Shown piece after piece: positions 34,943 through 44,963 of a DNA stretch of 64,000 nucleotides (position 1 is the first letter of the stretch; each line of letters begins with the position of its first letter). The position numbers were made by a program, and so were the translations under genes. The stretch comes from Desarmillaria ectypa (taxonomy: Eukaryota > Basidiomycota > Agaricomycetes > Agaricales > Physalacriaceae). The stretch covers positions 1,488,001 through 1,552,000 of the forward strand of contig JAUDYN010000010.1 of assembly GCA_030407005.1 (NCBI GenBank), read 5' to 3'. A model generated the notes under the pieces. The model saw only the letters and a list, made by a program, of their open reading frames with translations. It ran no database searches and was not told the DNA's origin.

Positions 34943-35092
34943 TCAATAACCATACCAGGTGCCTCTGACATCCAATCCGCCCACTTCATCATCATCATCC
35001 GGATCCATGTCCGACATCTCCAAAGGATATCCAAAACTAGCTTCAAGGTCATCGCTGTCGGCGTACTGCTGCCAAGAGTAAGAACCAGACAT
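34943..35092 (-). CDS. Small acidic open frame, possible degenerate pheromone-like gene
   Basis: A 49-residue frame starting MSGSYSWQQYADSDDLE, with DMDPDDDDEVGG and ending DVRGTWYGY then TGA. Size, acidity and an aromatic C-terminus recall pheromone precursors, but there is no Cys or CaaX box and no splice that restores one. It may be a decayed pheromone gene, an unrelated small protein, or chance. Confidence 0.25.
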   Translation of the reverse strand: MSGSYSWQQYADSDDLEASFGYPLEMSDMDPDDDDEVGGLDVRGTWYGY

Positions 35093-35399
35093 AAAGAGAA
35101 AAACCCAACCCGGACGTGCACCTTGCTCCGCCCTCTACTTTCCGCAAAGACAGCCCTAGCGACAGAGAGGCGTCCTTGCTCAGAGCGTGGCCCATAGATT
35201 CCGTGTCGCCCTCGAGCACAGAAGTAACGACATCCATATCCACATCCATGATCTCCAGCCGAGCTGAGAATCCAGGATTTAGACAACCCGGGCCGATTCG
35301 CGGGGAACGAGGTTTCCGCGCGGTGCAAGTTTCAAGGTACAGGCGGAGGCTTGCTCGCGACATTGCCCAAGGGCATGTTTCTAGGACGAAGGAATAACG

Positions 35400-37540
35400 C
35401 CACCACTATGGAGCTGCTCGATGAGTGTGGCACGAATAACTGCTGGGCTTGATGAAGTGGAGCGTGGCAGTGAAGGGCAACCTTGGTTTGAAACTGCCCC
35501 ACACGGAAGACTGGACCGTTGATCAGGATGGGCTGGTTCCTAGTTTATCGTATACGTATGCCCAGAAATGGGATGAATGCTTCCAATGCCACAACCCATG
35601 TTAAGAGGGCCAATCAGATAAGCGCCTGCCATAGGATGTTTAAACTTTTATTGAAAAGTGGACGATATAAGGGCCAGCCAGGGTTTGTAGTAGCTCCAGC
35701 AAGGCGACTTGAAGTTCCCAAACACCCCGGGTCGTTGGGATGATGCAAAGTGGATGGACTAATAAATGCCCATAATTGAGATTCTCGAGGCATTAGAAAT
35801 ATCGACGTATAGGGCTAAATAACATGCATCCGAGCGAAGCTGTCTCCTACCTGGAGGCTACCGCCGATCCTACAAATGTATCATCAAGGAGACGACTCAC
35901 ATTCATCCCACCCTTGAACCACCTGGGTTCACATCCTAAATGCTTCTGGAATAATTGCATTTGCTTCAACGAAGACCACCTGTAGAAGCCACCGCAATTA
36001 TCCTCAGCATCTTTTCCCCTTCAAAGTCTACGGGTTCCTGCATGGCTAAATCATAGACTTTGGCGCTGATAAAGTGCATGTCCTGATAACGAAGAAGCTT
36101 ATTAGAGCCCGAGAGCGGCGTGTGTCAATAGTGAAGGGCTGGTACACCGTCCAACCATATGACTATGCTTGAAAAAATATGCTCTGGATGAGGTCGTAGC
36201 GAACCCAGCAAAATAAACATGCGAGCGCGTAGTATCGATCGTAGTGCCTTCAGGAGCGAATTATTGCGCCTCGTCAATGTCTTCTTGGCGACGCTAGCAG
36301 AGATCATCAGTGGCACTCACAACAAGACGGTTGAGAAAAGAACCGGTTTGTTGGCGTTCGAAAAAGAACATCACGTGACTCAAACGCGCTGCCGGTCTCA
36401 GGGGGTGCAACGCGACGCGACTTGACGGGACTAGTGCGTCGAGTCATGGATGGCTACGGACATTCCACTAAGCGATAATCTTGTCCAATTTCAACTCGAG
36501 GAGTCCTCTACAATGCGTGCCTTATCTTCTCGGTCAACTTGTACTTGCTGTCAATTCAACCAGTTCGTTATAACCCTCGGCAACAGCGAGAGTCCGTGAC
36601 CACAACAAACATATCACGTAACACCATCACGTGTATGGCTAAATCCTATACCTCCTTTTTGAGTTTAACCTGGTTATTTTTGGAACAAGCCCTGTCAGTA
36701 AAGATGAGCGTGATGTCATGGCAGGGGTCCCTTGAAGACCTGAACGTACCGTGCGTGAAAGTAATTCTCCTCGACAATGAACTTGCGGTTGAGGATTCTA
36801 TTGTTGTCCATGGTTAGGTAAATGTTAAAAACCAACGGACAGGTGACGCCGCGTCGGACTACGTGCGGACTCATCTCTGCGACTCCGAAACCGTAGTCCA
36901 CTGGCATATTTTCGAAAGAGCATGGCGATAGTCAGTCGTCTTGCTCTTGTTCTCGCAACCCTGGACTTGGCAGTCGCTCTTTTGCCGCTACCACGGTGCT
37001 CAGAGTCATAGGCAGTCCTCTTCGCGTCGTCCTTCGAACGCAATACAAAAATTTAAATTTCTCTGAAAGTCTCTTGTTCTGGTAATACAATGGAGTATAT
37101 GCAGCGCGAGAAAAGTGGGGATGAAAAGTGTGGGATGAAAAAAGAATGCAATGTAAACGAGAAAATGATAGGCAGGTTTACCATGAAGGGGGAGGGGGGG
37201 TATCGCAGGAAATAAGGTCAACGACACGCACACTGTCAAAGTGCCTATGACGAGTCAGAGGTCATGGTATCAGGATCAGACGAATAGCGTACGATAATTC
37301 TAGGGGATATAACGCAATTTGACGCAAAAGTAAAGACAGTTGAATTTGGCGTTCTGGAAGAATGTGTTTTCTACCGTGAAATAGGTCAGTCAAGCATGAT
37401 AAATATGAGTGAGAAAGACGCACGAGAAGGCGAAGAGATAATTTATGCAGGCTCGACCAATACTTGGGAGCAAATGTGAGGATAGGACTCTGCGGAAGGC
37501 GTCTTAGACTCGATTCACACGAACATCGCCGGGAGTGAAG
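35400..37540. other. Stretch without a supportable gene
   Basis: Short frames only. No domain, CaaX ending or repeat recognised. Confidence 0.4.
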
Positions 37541-37552
37541 TACTCACCGTGT

Positions 37553-37693
37553 CTATGACACTACGCACATCGCGTAAACGTTGCCCGCATCGTCGCGCTC
37601 ACCATCAACAGGTACAGCAAGGAAGTCGAGATCGAGCTGCTGCTGAGGTTGCTCGAGAGCGGGAAACGAGAGTTCAAGATCGAATGAGTCCAT
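37553..37693 (-). CDS. Pheromone precursor 3, CaaX box CVVS
   Basis: A 46-residue peptide starting MDSFDLELSFPALEQPQQQL and ending GERDDAGNVYAMCVVS then TAG. The Glu-Arg pair ahead of DDAGNVYAMC is the charged-pair type at which mushroom pheromones are thought to be cut, so the mature pheromone may be DDAGNVYAMC with a farnesylated Cys (inference). It lies 740 bases downstream of receptor 2 on the same strand. The upstream region has an ATATATAAGC TATA box about 100 bases from the ATG and a GAACAATG site about 140 bases away. It is a clean small gene in an overlooked frame. Confidence 0.88.
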   Translation of the reverse strand: MDSFDLELSFPALEQPQQQLDLDFLAVPVDGERDDAGNVYAMCVVS

Positions 37694-37790
37694 GGATAGT
37701 GATAAATAGTGGACAGTTGGGTGTTGGTTCTATGTGGGCTTGGGGGGATCTGGCAGGGATTATTTGTAGTAGTAATTGCCACTCGAGTGG

Positions 37791-37800
37791 GCTTATATAT
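37791..37800 (-). promoter_or_regulatory. TATA box of pheromone precursor 3
   Basis: ATATATAAGC on the minus strand, about 100 bases upstream of the ATG at 37693. Confidence 0.55.
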
Positions 37801-37829
37801 CTCGCAAAAGACATTGTAGAGTAGCCGTT

Positions 37830-37837
37830 CATTGTTC
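37830..37837 (-). promoter_or_regulatory. GAACAATR motif upstream of pheromone precursor 3
   Basis: GAACAATG on the minus strand, about 137-144 bases before the ATG. Confidence 0.5.
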
Positions 37838-38436
37838 GCTGGAAGAGAGACAATGCGGAGTTGGAATTGGCTTTTTTACTATAAGGGTTACCATTCCAGG
37901 AAGAATGCCGGACAAGCCGTTATTGTCATCAGCTCTTCGGCTAGAAGAATTGAAAGTCTTCCCACATGGGTCACAGCTGCTTATTGTATAGACCGTGCAT
38001 CCTGCGACACAACGATGCTCTAGCCGGCCTGGTAGCACTAGTTGTCCTGATCGCCGGTAATGTTACTCGACTTTTTCTCACAGAATGACTCAGGGGATTT
38101 TCGCTCTGTTTCGATGATACACGCGTTAATGTTAAGCCTCGAAGCAGCTTGAACTTGGGGCTCAAGCTTGGGGCTTTCAGGGAAACAGACCGATAAGAAC
38201 TAGCCGCAGCGCCACGATTGATGTGCTTTGCGAAATATGTCATTATCGTGGGACCTGCACCGAAATGCAGAGTCAGTGTAACGCACGTCGTGAACTGACG
38301 GCCATGGGCAATTGTTTAGAATATAACATTTGTTATTTTATGTTTAGTTATGATTTTATTCATGTTAAAAAAATGAACATTTTGTGGTAAAAATACACGA
38401 AGTCGAAGACGGTGATAAGTAAAGAGAGATGTGATC

Positions 38437-40166
38437 TCATCGTACAATAGGATCATATATCCTGCTCGGAAACGCTATGGAACCATGAGAAGCACGAGTT
38501 GGTACTTCAGAAACGTATCCCGTGCTAGCCCGAGAAATATTGCTATATGTAAAAACATTGTCGTTGAAATGGCTGCTTCTATCATCGTCAAGATGACTTG
38601 TAGGATTGGCATGGTGGAGGCTTGTGGTGCCGTTATCGTCGTGATGATTGGAAGTATGGTCATCAAGGTTAACTGTCGAATCCTGGAGGTCATTCTCATC
38701 GTCACCGATGCAATAGGCCTTCATGCTGATGTCCTCGCCGACACGTGTGCTGCACGGGCTATCCGGTACCGACATTGAATACGATGACGCAGATATAGAC
38801 AGTTTCTTCTCTGCTTTGCCATCCACAGCAGAAAACCGATACGGCGGTGCAGGCGGAGAATACAAAGGAAGGGAATCCACCGTCGACAACTTGGGCTTAC
38901 GGAATTTCCTACAGCAGGCAGAATATGAGCATCACAGCGAAAGAACACAGAAAAAAACCTACCCGACAGACTCAACCAACCCCACCCTCTTCTCCGCCGG
39001 CTTAGGCTTGACGCCGAACAGACCGAGCGTCTTCCACCACGTCGCCTTATAATTTTTCCTCGCCTCATCCGCAAACCCAAAGTACACGAAAAATACTAAC
39101 GCGCATAGCGGATTTACCCAGCGCGTAAACTCATACGCGATCACCAGCAACCGGCTTTGTCGCCACAGCAGTGCGGGGTAGAGCTCCACGCGGGAAAATG
39201 CAAAGTGCGTATCGGCCCAGCTGCGCCAGGGACCAATGGGCGTCGCAGTGGTGTTGAGCCAGATCATGAAGATCGCGAGAGGCATGGTGAAACAGATTTC
39301 GGTCATGGCGAGGGCCATGAGACGGAAGTACCGGCTGACGGAGAGAGACCGATTGGAGGAAAGGAATTTGCTGAATTCGACACGACAGCGGGCGAAGGCA
39401 CGCAGAGTAAGTGCTGTATATGGGAGTGAAGGAAGTTGGAGAAGTAGAATAAGGAAAAGATGGAGTCGCGTACCACAGTAAACGGCTGAGATGAGCCCAA
39501 TTATGATGGGCCACATGGCAGAGATGACATACATAAGTGGTGTGTTGTAGAGGGCAGGGTAACAGCCGATGCCTTCAAATATGTTGAAACGGTGACCTTG
39601 GACGATGTATTCTAGAAGAGAGCGTTAGATAAAACGCAGTTAAAGGGTAGCGCAGTACGCACGCATCGCGATGAAGATGATCGGGAACAGGACGCAAATC
39701 AAGGTGTCTATCAGAACAGCACGTCGTTTCTATCAAAGAGACCGATTAGAGAAAGATGAAGGAACAGCGGAATTTTTACTCTTACCTCTTTCTGCGTGAC
39801 CACGACAGCTTGTGAGGTAGCGATATGGTAAAGCCGACGATTGATGCACAAAGACGCGGCTGGAAGCCCAACTGATGCACCCATCATAATGCGTATGGCT
39901 GAAAGACACGATGGTCAGAGAGGAAACGCGTCGGAAAGGAGAAGAAATCCACATATATCACACCAAATCGGAGCCCAGTTCGTCACGTTGTCGGCCCATA
40001 CGATGGAGTTGACGAATTGGTTGAGGCAAGCTATCGAGGCCCAGATCATATAGTAACAGGTGCCCGAGTTGTAAGCTTTGAGGTGCCATGGCAAAGGAAT
40101 GAGGGGAAGAATGAACCCAAAGAACGCGAAAATAGGAAAGAGCGGGTAGGTGGGGTCCGAATGCAT
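38437..40166 (-). CDS. STE3-type pheromone receptor 2
   Basis: The start is MHSDPTYPLFPIFAFFGFIL at 40166; the larger open frame upstream is not needed. Exons give PLPWHLKAYNSGTC, NSIVWADNVTNWAPIWCDI, a segment with IMMGASVGLPAASLCINRRL, then QGHRFNIFEGIGCYP, SRYFRLMALAMTEICF, DTHFAFSRVELYPAL, VFFVYFGFADEARKNYKATW, an intron after VGLVES, and a C-terminal tail (STVDSLPLYSPPAPPYRF onward) rich in Ser, Asp and His ending at 38437. No premature stop was seen. It is closely similar in all loops to receptor 3, so the two are recent paralogs or the same subfamily. Its upstream region faces pheromone gene 4. Confidence 0.88.
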
Positions 40167-40363
40167 GACGGTTATCGCTCGAAGACGAAGGTAAAGTAAG
40201 GAAGGGAAAACCTTGGGTGTCGAACAAGGGAGGTCGCACAAGAAAGAATAGACCCATCCCTCCTCACCTCTGTTATAAAGGACCCCATTGTCTGCGAGCA
40301 AGGACAATGCGGAGTTTCAATTTCCTCCCGAATGAGGAAGAACTGCTTCCGTATTCGGACACC

Positions 40364-40372
40364 CTATTGTTC
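40364..40372 (-). promoter_or_regulatory. GAACAATR motif upstream of receptor 2
   Basis: GAACAATAG on the minus strand, about 200 bases before the receptor 2 ATG. Two weaker ACAATG cores (about 40286 and 40304) lie between them. Confidence 0.5.
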
Positions 40373-41045
40373 CTTCTCGTTATTGTCAGCAGTGGTGAAA
40401 TCGAGACTACTTTACTGATAGAAAAATCTCAGAGTAACGGTATAGGTGCAAGTGATAATTCTCCCCCTATTCGCGTAAGGGCAGAGTGGTCGTGATCCTG
40501 TAAATAGGTATCACAGCCCGCGCGAATATCAATATCAATTAGAGCAACGCTCGCCGTCCGAAACTATGGGCAATAGCAAACACAGGTATCAACACTTGGC
40601 CTTCTTCCATTTGCTCCCAGCATAGATCCACGTAACGCAACCACCGCCAGTCTTATCTCAACGCACAGAGATCTTCTGATGTTCGGCAGTCCTCCGAGTC
40701 CAACAAATCACCATCCTCCCTCCCCCCATGTTTGAACAAGGAACACACTAAAACTGGTTCTCCGAGGCGTAGTGGACTCAGGCCTAACAAGGGCAGGTTG
40801 CCGAGACAGACCTGCAACGAAGGAGCCGGGCGCAAAGACATTGAACCATGCTTGCACTGCAGATGAAGCTGAAGCTTTAAAGATTGAAGATATGAAGCGA
40901 TATTCGACCAGATGAGGTGGCTTGCTACCGTACGATAGCCTAAGGGTGTAACGCATACATCAAACAGGACAGTAACGTCGGTGTACGCCAACATTGATGA
41001 AACCAGTTCCTTGCGCGGCGTCCGAAATCAAAGAGTCAAGACAAC

Positions 41046-41054
41046 GAACAATAG
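41046..41054 (+). promoter_or_regulatory. GAACAATR motif, distal, upstream of pheromone precursor 4
   Basis: GAACAATAG about 150 bases before the ATG at 41201. An AACAATG core follows at about 41088. Confidence 0.5.
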
Positions 41055-41104
41055 CCAAATTCCACGTGACATCCCTCCCAAACGGTCCAACAATGCCACT
41101 CGAT

Positions 41105-41133
41105 GAACAATAACCCACACGCCTCTATAAAAC
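41105..41133 (+). promoter_or_regulatory. GAACAATR motif plus TATA box of pheromone precursor 4
   Basis: GAACAATAA at 41105-41113 is followed by TATAAAAC at 41126-41133, 68 bases before the ATG. The two elements sit close together. Confidence 0.55.
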
Positions 41134-41200
41134 AAGACTGAACCCAAATATTATGAACACTAACTAAACACCCGCACGTGTAATCCAGAAACACTCCCCC

Positions 41201-41417
41201 ATGGACGAATTCGCCTACCTCGAACTCGCAGAGTTGGCTGCCCAGCTCGAATGCTCAATCACTGCCGAAGAGTCTATCAATGCCCCGCCCGTTATGGTCG
41301 TTCCCGTTGACGGTGACCGTCCCATCAACGAGTACGGAAGTTTCTGCGTTATCGCCTGGTTCGTCTCCTTTCTCTCCCTCTTCGTTCTTCCCTCTCTCAC
41401 CACCATTTACTTTTAGA
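41201..41417 (+). CDS. Pheromone precursor 4, CaaX box CVIA, intron inside the stop codon
   Basis: The exon encodes 52 residues from MDEFAYLELAELAAQ to DGDRPINEYGSFCVIA. Read straight on, the frame would continue through WFVSF to a stop at 41416, hiding the CaaX box. Instead, a 58-base stretch starting GTTCGT at 41359, with a CTCAC branch-like site and ending TTTTAG at 41416, has intron form, and its removal joins TG to A, giving TGA right after CVIA. The Asp-Arg pair before PINEYGSFC is a plausible cut site. The gene is divergent from receptor 2 and about 1 kb from its start. The peptide type (farnesylated mating pheromone) is well supported; the split stop is inference from sequence. Confidence 0.8.
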
Positions 41418-41429
41418 ACATTGCTCCCA

Positions 41430-42120
41430 AAATAATAATGGTCGAGCCTAACTTAAATTATCACTTCGTCTTCTCGTGCGCTGTTTCCCCCCCTTTTTTT
41501 TTGTGACTCAAGGCCCTGACGCGTCGAGCAGAAAACCTCTTTCGCGAATTCTACTATCTTTACTTTTGCTTCAAATTGCGCTACATCTTTTAGATTTATC
41601 GTACGTTGCTTCTCATTCCCAAGCCACTGCCACTGATTTACTCCAGGCACTTTGATAGTGTGCGCGCCTTGTTACTCTTTCCTCCACGTGATATCCCCAT
41701 TCTCTCTCACATTTGACTGCCTCTCTTTCACCCTACCTTCTTTTCTTCCCCCATTATTGATTTGTCTTCTCGCACTGCTCATACCCGCTGTATTACCAGA
41801 AACACGGAGAAATTCAAACACTTGTATTGCGTTCCGACGATTGATAGCAAGGAGGATTCCGAAGACTGTGAAAAGGATTACGCGGGGCTTCAAGCTTCAA
41901 GGACCAAGTTGCTTGCGGCAAGTTCGTAGTGCACGGGGAGCCGATGATGCACCGACTGTAAGGATCGCGCAAGACAAAGAAGGAGAAATCCCATCACATG
42001 TACACCCAAGTTCAGACCAACTCGCTGGAGGCCGGCGATCGATCGCGGGTGAAATTGCATACTTTCGGATCATCGGCAAAGTCTGGCCCAGGTTATACAT
42101 ACGCGCATTGATATCTACAA
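41430..42120. other. Stretch without a supportable gene
   Basis: Pyrimidine-rich DNA after pheromone precursor 4. Short frames only. Confidence 0.4.
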
Positions 42121-42125
42121 CTTGG

Positions 42126-43870
42126 TCACGATGCTAGGAGCTCAAGCACGGGAACCTGCACCCCCTCCTGTTCTTTTCCCTTAGCAACGGGTATCAGACC
42201 GACAAGTGCTATCCCGTTGAGCACTTCCGCACCAGAATCAATAAGCTCGAATGATCTGAGGAGCTCGACTTTGAGCAAACCGTACTTCCATCTACGAGAG
42301 TTACGCGTCAGAGAGGTTGAACGGAAGGGAAGCTGAGGGAAAGAGTCGTACCCGATACGCCGTCGCCTAAGATACGATACACATAAAGCCGACAAGCCTC
42401 ACTGAAATCGAGTCTGCTTTCAAGGCAGCTCCGCAATCGGGAACAACTCACAGATTTGCGTGCACTCCTTTGGCACGTTTACCAAGAACCGTTCTGACAC
42501 GCACTCTCGCCCCATATACTTGGAAGCCTGCAGCCATAAGCACGAGCTTGCTTGTAAGAAACCACGTACCGATTGTATGTATAAACCGAGATCATCACTA
42601 TCTGTCCCTTCTCCACGTATCCCCCGCTGGCTCGCTCAGCGGAATAGTGTCGTCCTCTGCTGCGTACCGTGAAAATGTGTGCACGATTGGGTGCAGGCGG
42701 AGGGATTCCTATCAAGGTGTGACTATCGAGCTCAGCCTGGGGATACATTGACCGCGGCATTGGGTAGCGGCGTCGATTCATAGTCTGCAGGCCCTTACAC
42801 GAGCTTGGTAATCAGGGCGTCTGCTTAGCTCGTAGAGTGTCCGGGGCATCGCAGCTGCTGTGGTGTCTTCTCCGCCGAGAGTAAATTGGAGAGATTAGAA
42901 GGCAATTAGTACGCCAGTTGGGATACTATCTCATCCTCGTCCATGAGTTTTTCGTCGGATGCCCTAGCTAGAGGGACCAACCCAGAAGAGTCACGATGTC
43001 CTTTGAATTATCGCCAGTGACGTTCTTGACGCGGGGTTTCTTGTGCCGGACAATCCGCCAGAGAGCAGGAACCACTATCACAAGCGGGTTCCGGGAGCCA
43101 TCTTTGAGATTGTAGGGGATCAGACGTTGAAATGGCGGAACGATGAAAGTATACCTCAGACGACCCGCCATCGAGAGCCCCGAAGGACGCTGAGAAGAAT
43201 GATCAAACCATCCATCGCATCAATGCCAGCGGTAAACCTACTATATCCAACGCAGCGCGGTTCGTCCATTCCAGCAGGTTTATTTCTCGGCGCCCTCGTC
43301 ATGGAACTAGCAGTGACGTACATCAGCGTCCTTATGACTACGCAAAGTGAACGGACCCTGGCTCGGAACACGCCCATATGCTCTTTCAGTTAGAATGCTG
43401 GACTGAGGATCCTCCGCTGGAGTTGGTGAACCGCACCGGCAGTAGCGAGAAGGCGGCCTCGTCCCACTCCCATCTCCCACATATCCTGCGTTTGTGGATA
43501 TCGGTGCTGTATGGGCTTGGGACCAGGATACCTTGCTAGGATGGGTTGCTCTGATGAGTATGGGAGAAAAGTCTGACGGCGAAGCAGCCCCCGATACGAA
43601 AGGTGTTCCCGGAGGCTTTGTGCCACGTCCCGACGGGTGCGGCTCCAGTTCGGGCCCTGGGGAAACGTCAGTGTCGGCGGGCGAACGGGCCTGGTAGAAG
43701 GGACGGAGGGGAGGGGTTGGAGAGCTTGTGGTATAAGAACGAGTGCGACCACTGCGAGTGTGATCAGAGCTCTCATCATCGTGCAGGCGACTCGGAGGGA
43801 ATAATATCCGGCTGGCGGAGACGGCCGAGTTCGCCGCTAGGTAGGAAGGAAGGTCGCCGCTTGAAGCCAT
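42126..43870 (-). pseudogene. Cytochrome P450 pseudogene inside the mating-type block
   Basis: Minus-strand pieces in P450 order: WEMGVGRGRLLATAGAVHQL and QRRILSPAF near 43450, VPALWRIVRHKKP and DIVTLLG near 43050, VEKGQIVMISVYTYNR near 42620, LPSIWGE near 42520, and the C-terminal stretch VELLRSFELIDSGAEVLNGI to VPVLELLAS near 42130-42270. Each matches a block of the nearly intact P450 at 52382-54643. The oxygen-binding (AxxDT), ExxR and heme-Cys regions are missing or unreadable and frames change, so it is a relic. It lies between receptors 2 and 3 and is therefore linked to the mating-type haplotype. Confidence 0.65.
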
Positions 43871-44405
43871 ACAAGCATTGCTATCTAATTTTTCAAGTAG
43901 GATTGGGCGGGTATTAGCGCGAATTCATCGGACGTGTAAGGAATTTTTCATTACTGGACAGTACTATCCGCGGTGCGTCTGTGTTCCGCCTTTGAGCTGA
44001 GTCAATTATTGACGCGTTCTCGGAGAGTAAATGCAGTTTAGTAGAATTACCGCAAGGCATGCTGTACCGTAGCGAGATGGGGAACGTCCTGGATTGGGTC
44101 ACGGAACTGTCTATTGAAACAGTAATAGAGTAGGATAAAGGGACAGGAAGGAGCTTCGGAAAGAACAGCGGGTAGCATCAAATAGGAGCAGTACGTTGCA
44201 CACGTCCATGCACTCTCAGCGAGAAGAAAACGAACGATATAAGAATACAAAAGGAAAGTAAATCAAACGACACAGCGAAAACAAAATAAAATCCCTTCCA
44301 GAACGACAGTACGGCTTCCTGGGAAAAAACAGATCTTCCGTAGAGGTGGTGTTAGAGGCGCGTCGATAAGCATGGTGATAACCCTCACCAACTGCGGATT
44401 TGTGC

Positions 44406-44549
44406 CTATGCAATGACACAGTTCCCTGAATGAAGCGTGGCGGCTTCAGCTTGGCGCTCGAAGTCGCAGGGAGGTGTGGTAAGGTCAAGGTCCTGGACAG
44501 CCTGAGTGGCAGCGGGATCAACGACAGCGAAGTAGTCAAAGGTGTCCAT
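44406..44549 (-). CDS. Pheromone precursor 5, CaaX box CVIA
   Basis: A 47-residue peptide starting MDTFDYFAVVDPAATQ and ending CDFERQAEAATLHSGNCVIA then TAG. The Glu-Arg pair followed by QAEAATLHSGNC fits a mature pheromone with a farnesylated C-terminal Cys (inference). It is divergent from receptor 3: the two ATGs are 415 bases apart, so they probably share the control region with its GAACAATAA and GAACAATG sites. A longer frame in another phase covers the same DNA and can mask the gene. Confidence 0.85.
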   Translation of the reverse strand: MDTFDYFAVVDPAATQAVQDLDLTTPPCDFERQAEAATLHSGNCVIA

Positions 44550-44783
44550 CGCGGTGTGAGAGAGAGTAGATGTTGGATATGTGAGGCGTCAACGCGTAGA
44601 AGAACGAGCTTCAGAGAAAGTAATGAGCGGGTATCGCTTGAGAAAGGTCGTACTGGTACGAGGTCGGTGGGGTTGGTTGATTAAGTTTACTAGAAGAGCC
44701 AGCCACACGTCTTTACAAATTTAAGCACAAGCCAGGTTGCCAGACAAGAAATGGACGCATTGTCCGCCCAAAACGACATGGCA

Positions 44784-44792
44784 GAACAATAA
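44784..44792 (+). promoter_or_regulatory. GAACAATR motif between pheromone precursor 5 and receptor 3
   Basis: GAACAATAA in the shared divergent promoter. A TATATATA stretch (44808-44815) lies toward receptor 3. Confidence 0.5.
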
Positions 44793-44873
44793 AAACAAGT
44801 CGATATTTATATATATTTGGCACCGTCGTCTGTCATGTCAGGGTCACGTTACGTCCCATTGTACTTTGCCTCC

Positions 44874-44881
44874 CATTGTTC
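44874..44881 (-). promoter_or_regulatory. GAACAATR motif close to receptor 3
   Basis: GAACAATG on the minus strand, about 83 bases before the receptor 3 ATG. Confidence 0.5.
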
Positions 44882-44963
44882 AAAATTTAAAGATGGAAAA
44901 AGAAATGAAGGGGATCCTTCCAACTTCGTACTACCAACTACCCATCCTTCATCCTTACCTCCC

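Noticed and set aside
39157..39481. Plus-strand frames rich in Arg, Gly and Glu
   Set aside because: They are antisense shadows of receptor 2 exons.
41201..41416. A 71-residue read-through protein ending in a hydrophobic tail
   Set aside because: The frame to CVIA has every pheromone feature, and the remaining 58 bases have intron form. The hydrophobic tail is best seen as translated intron.
44216..44539. A 107-codon minus-strand frame
   Set aside because: It overlaps pheromone precursor 5 in another phase and has no conserved feature. The short CaaX gene explains the DNA better.
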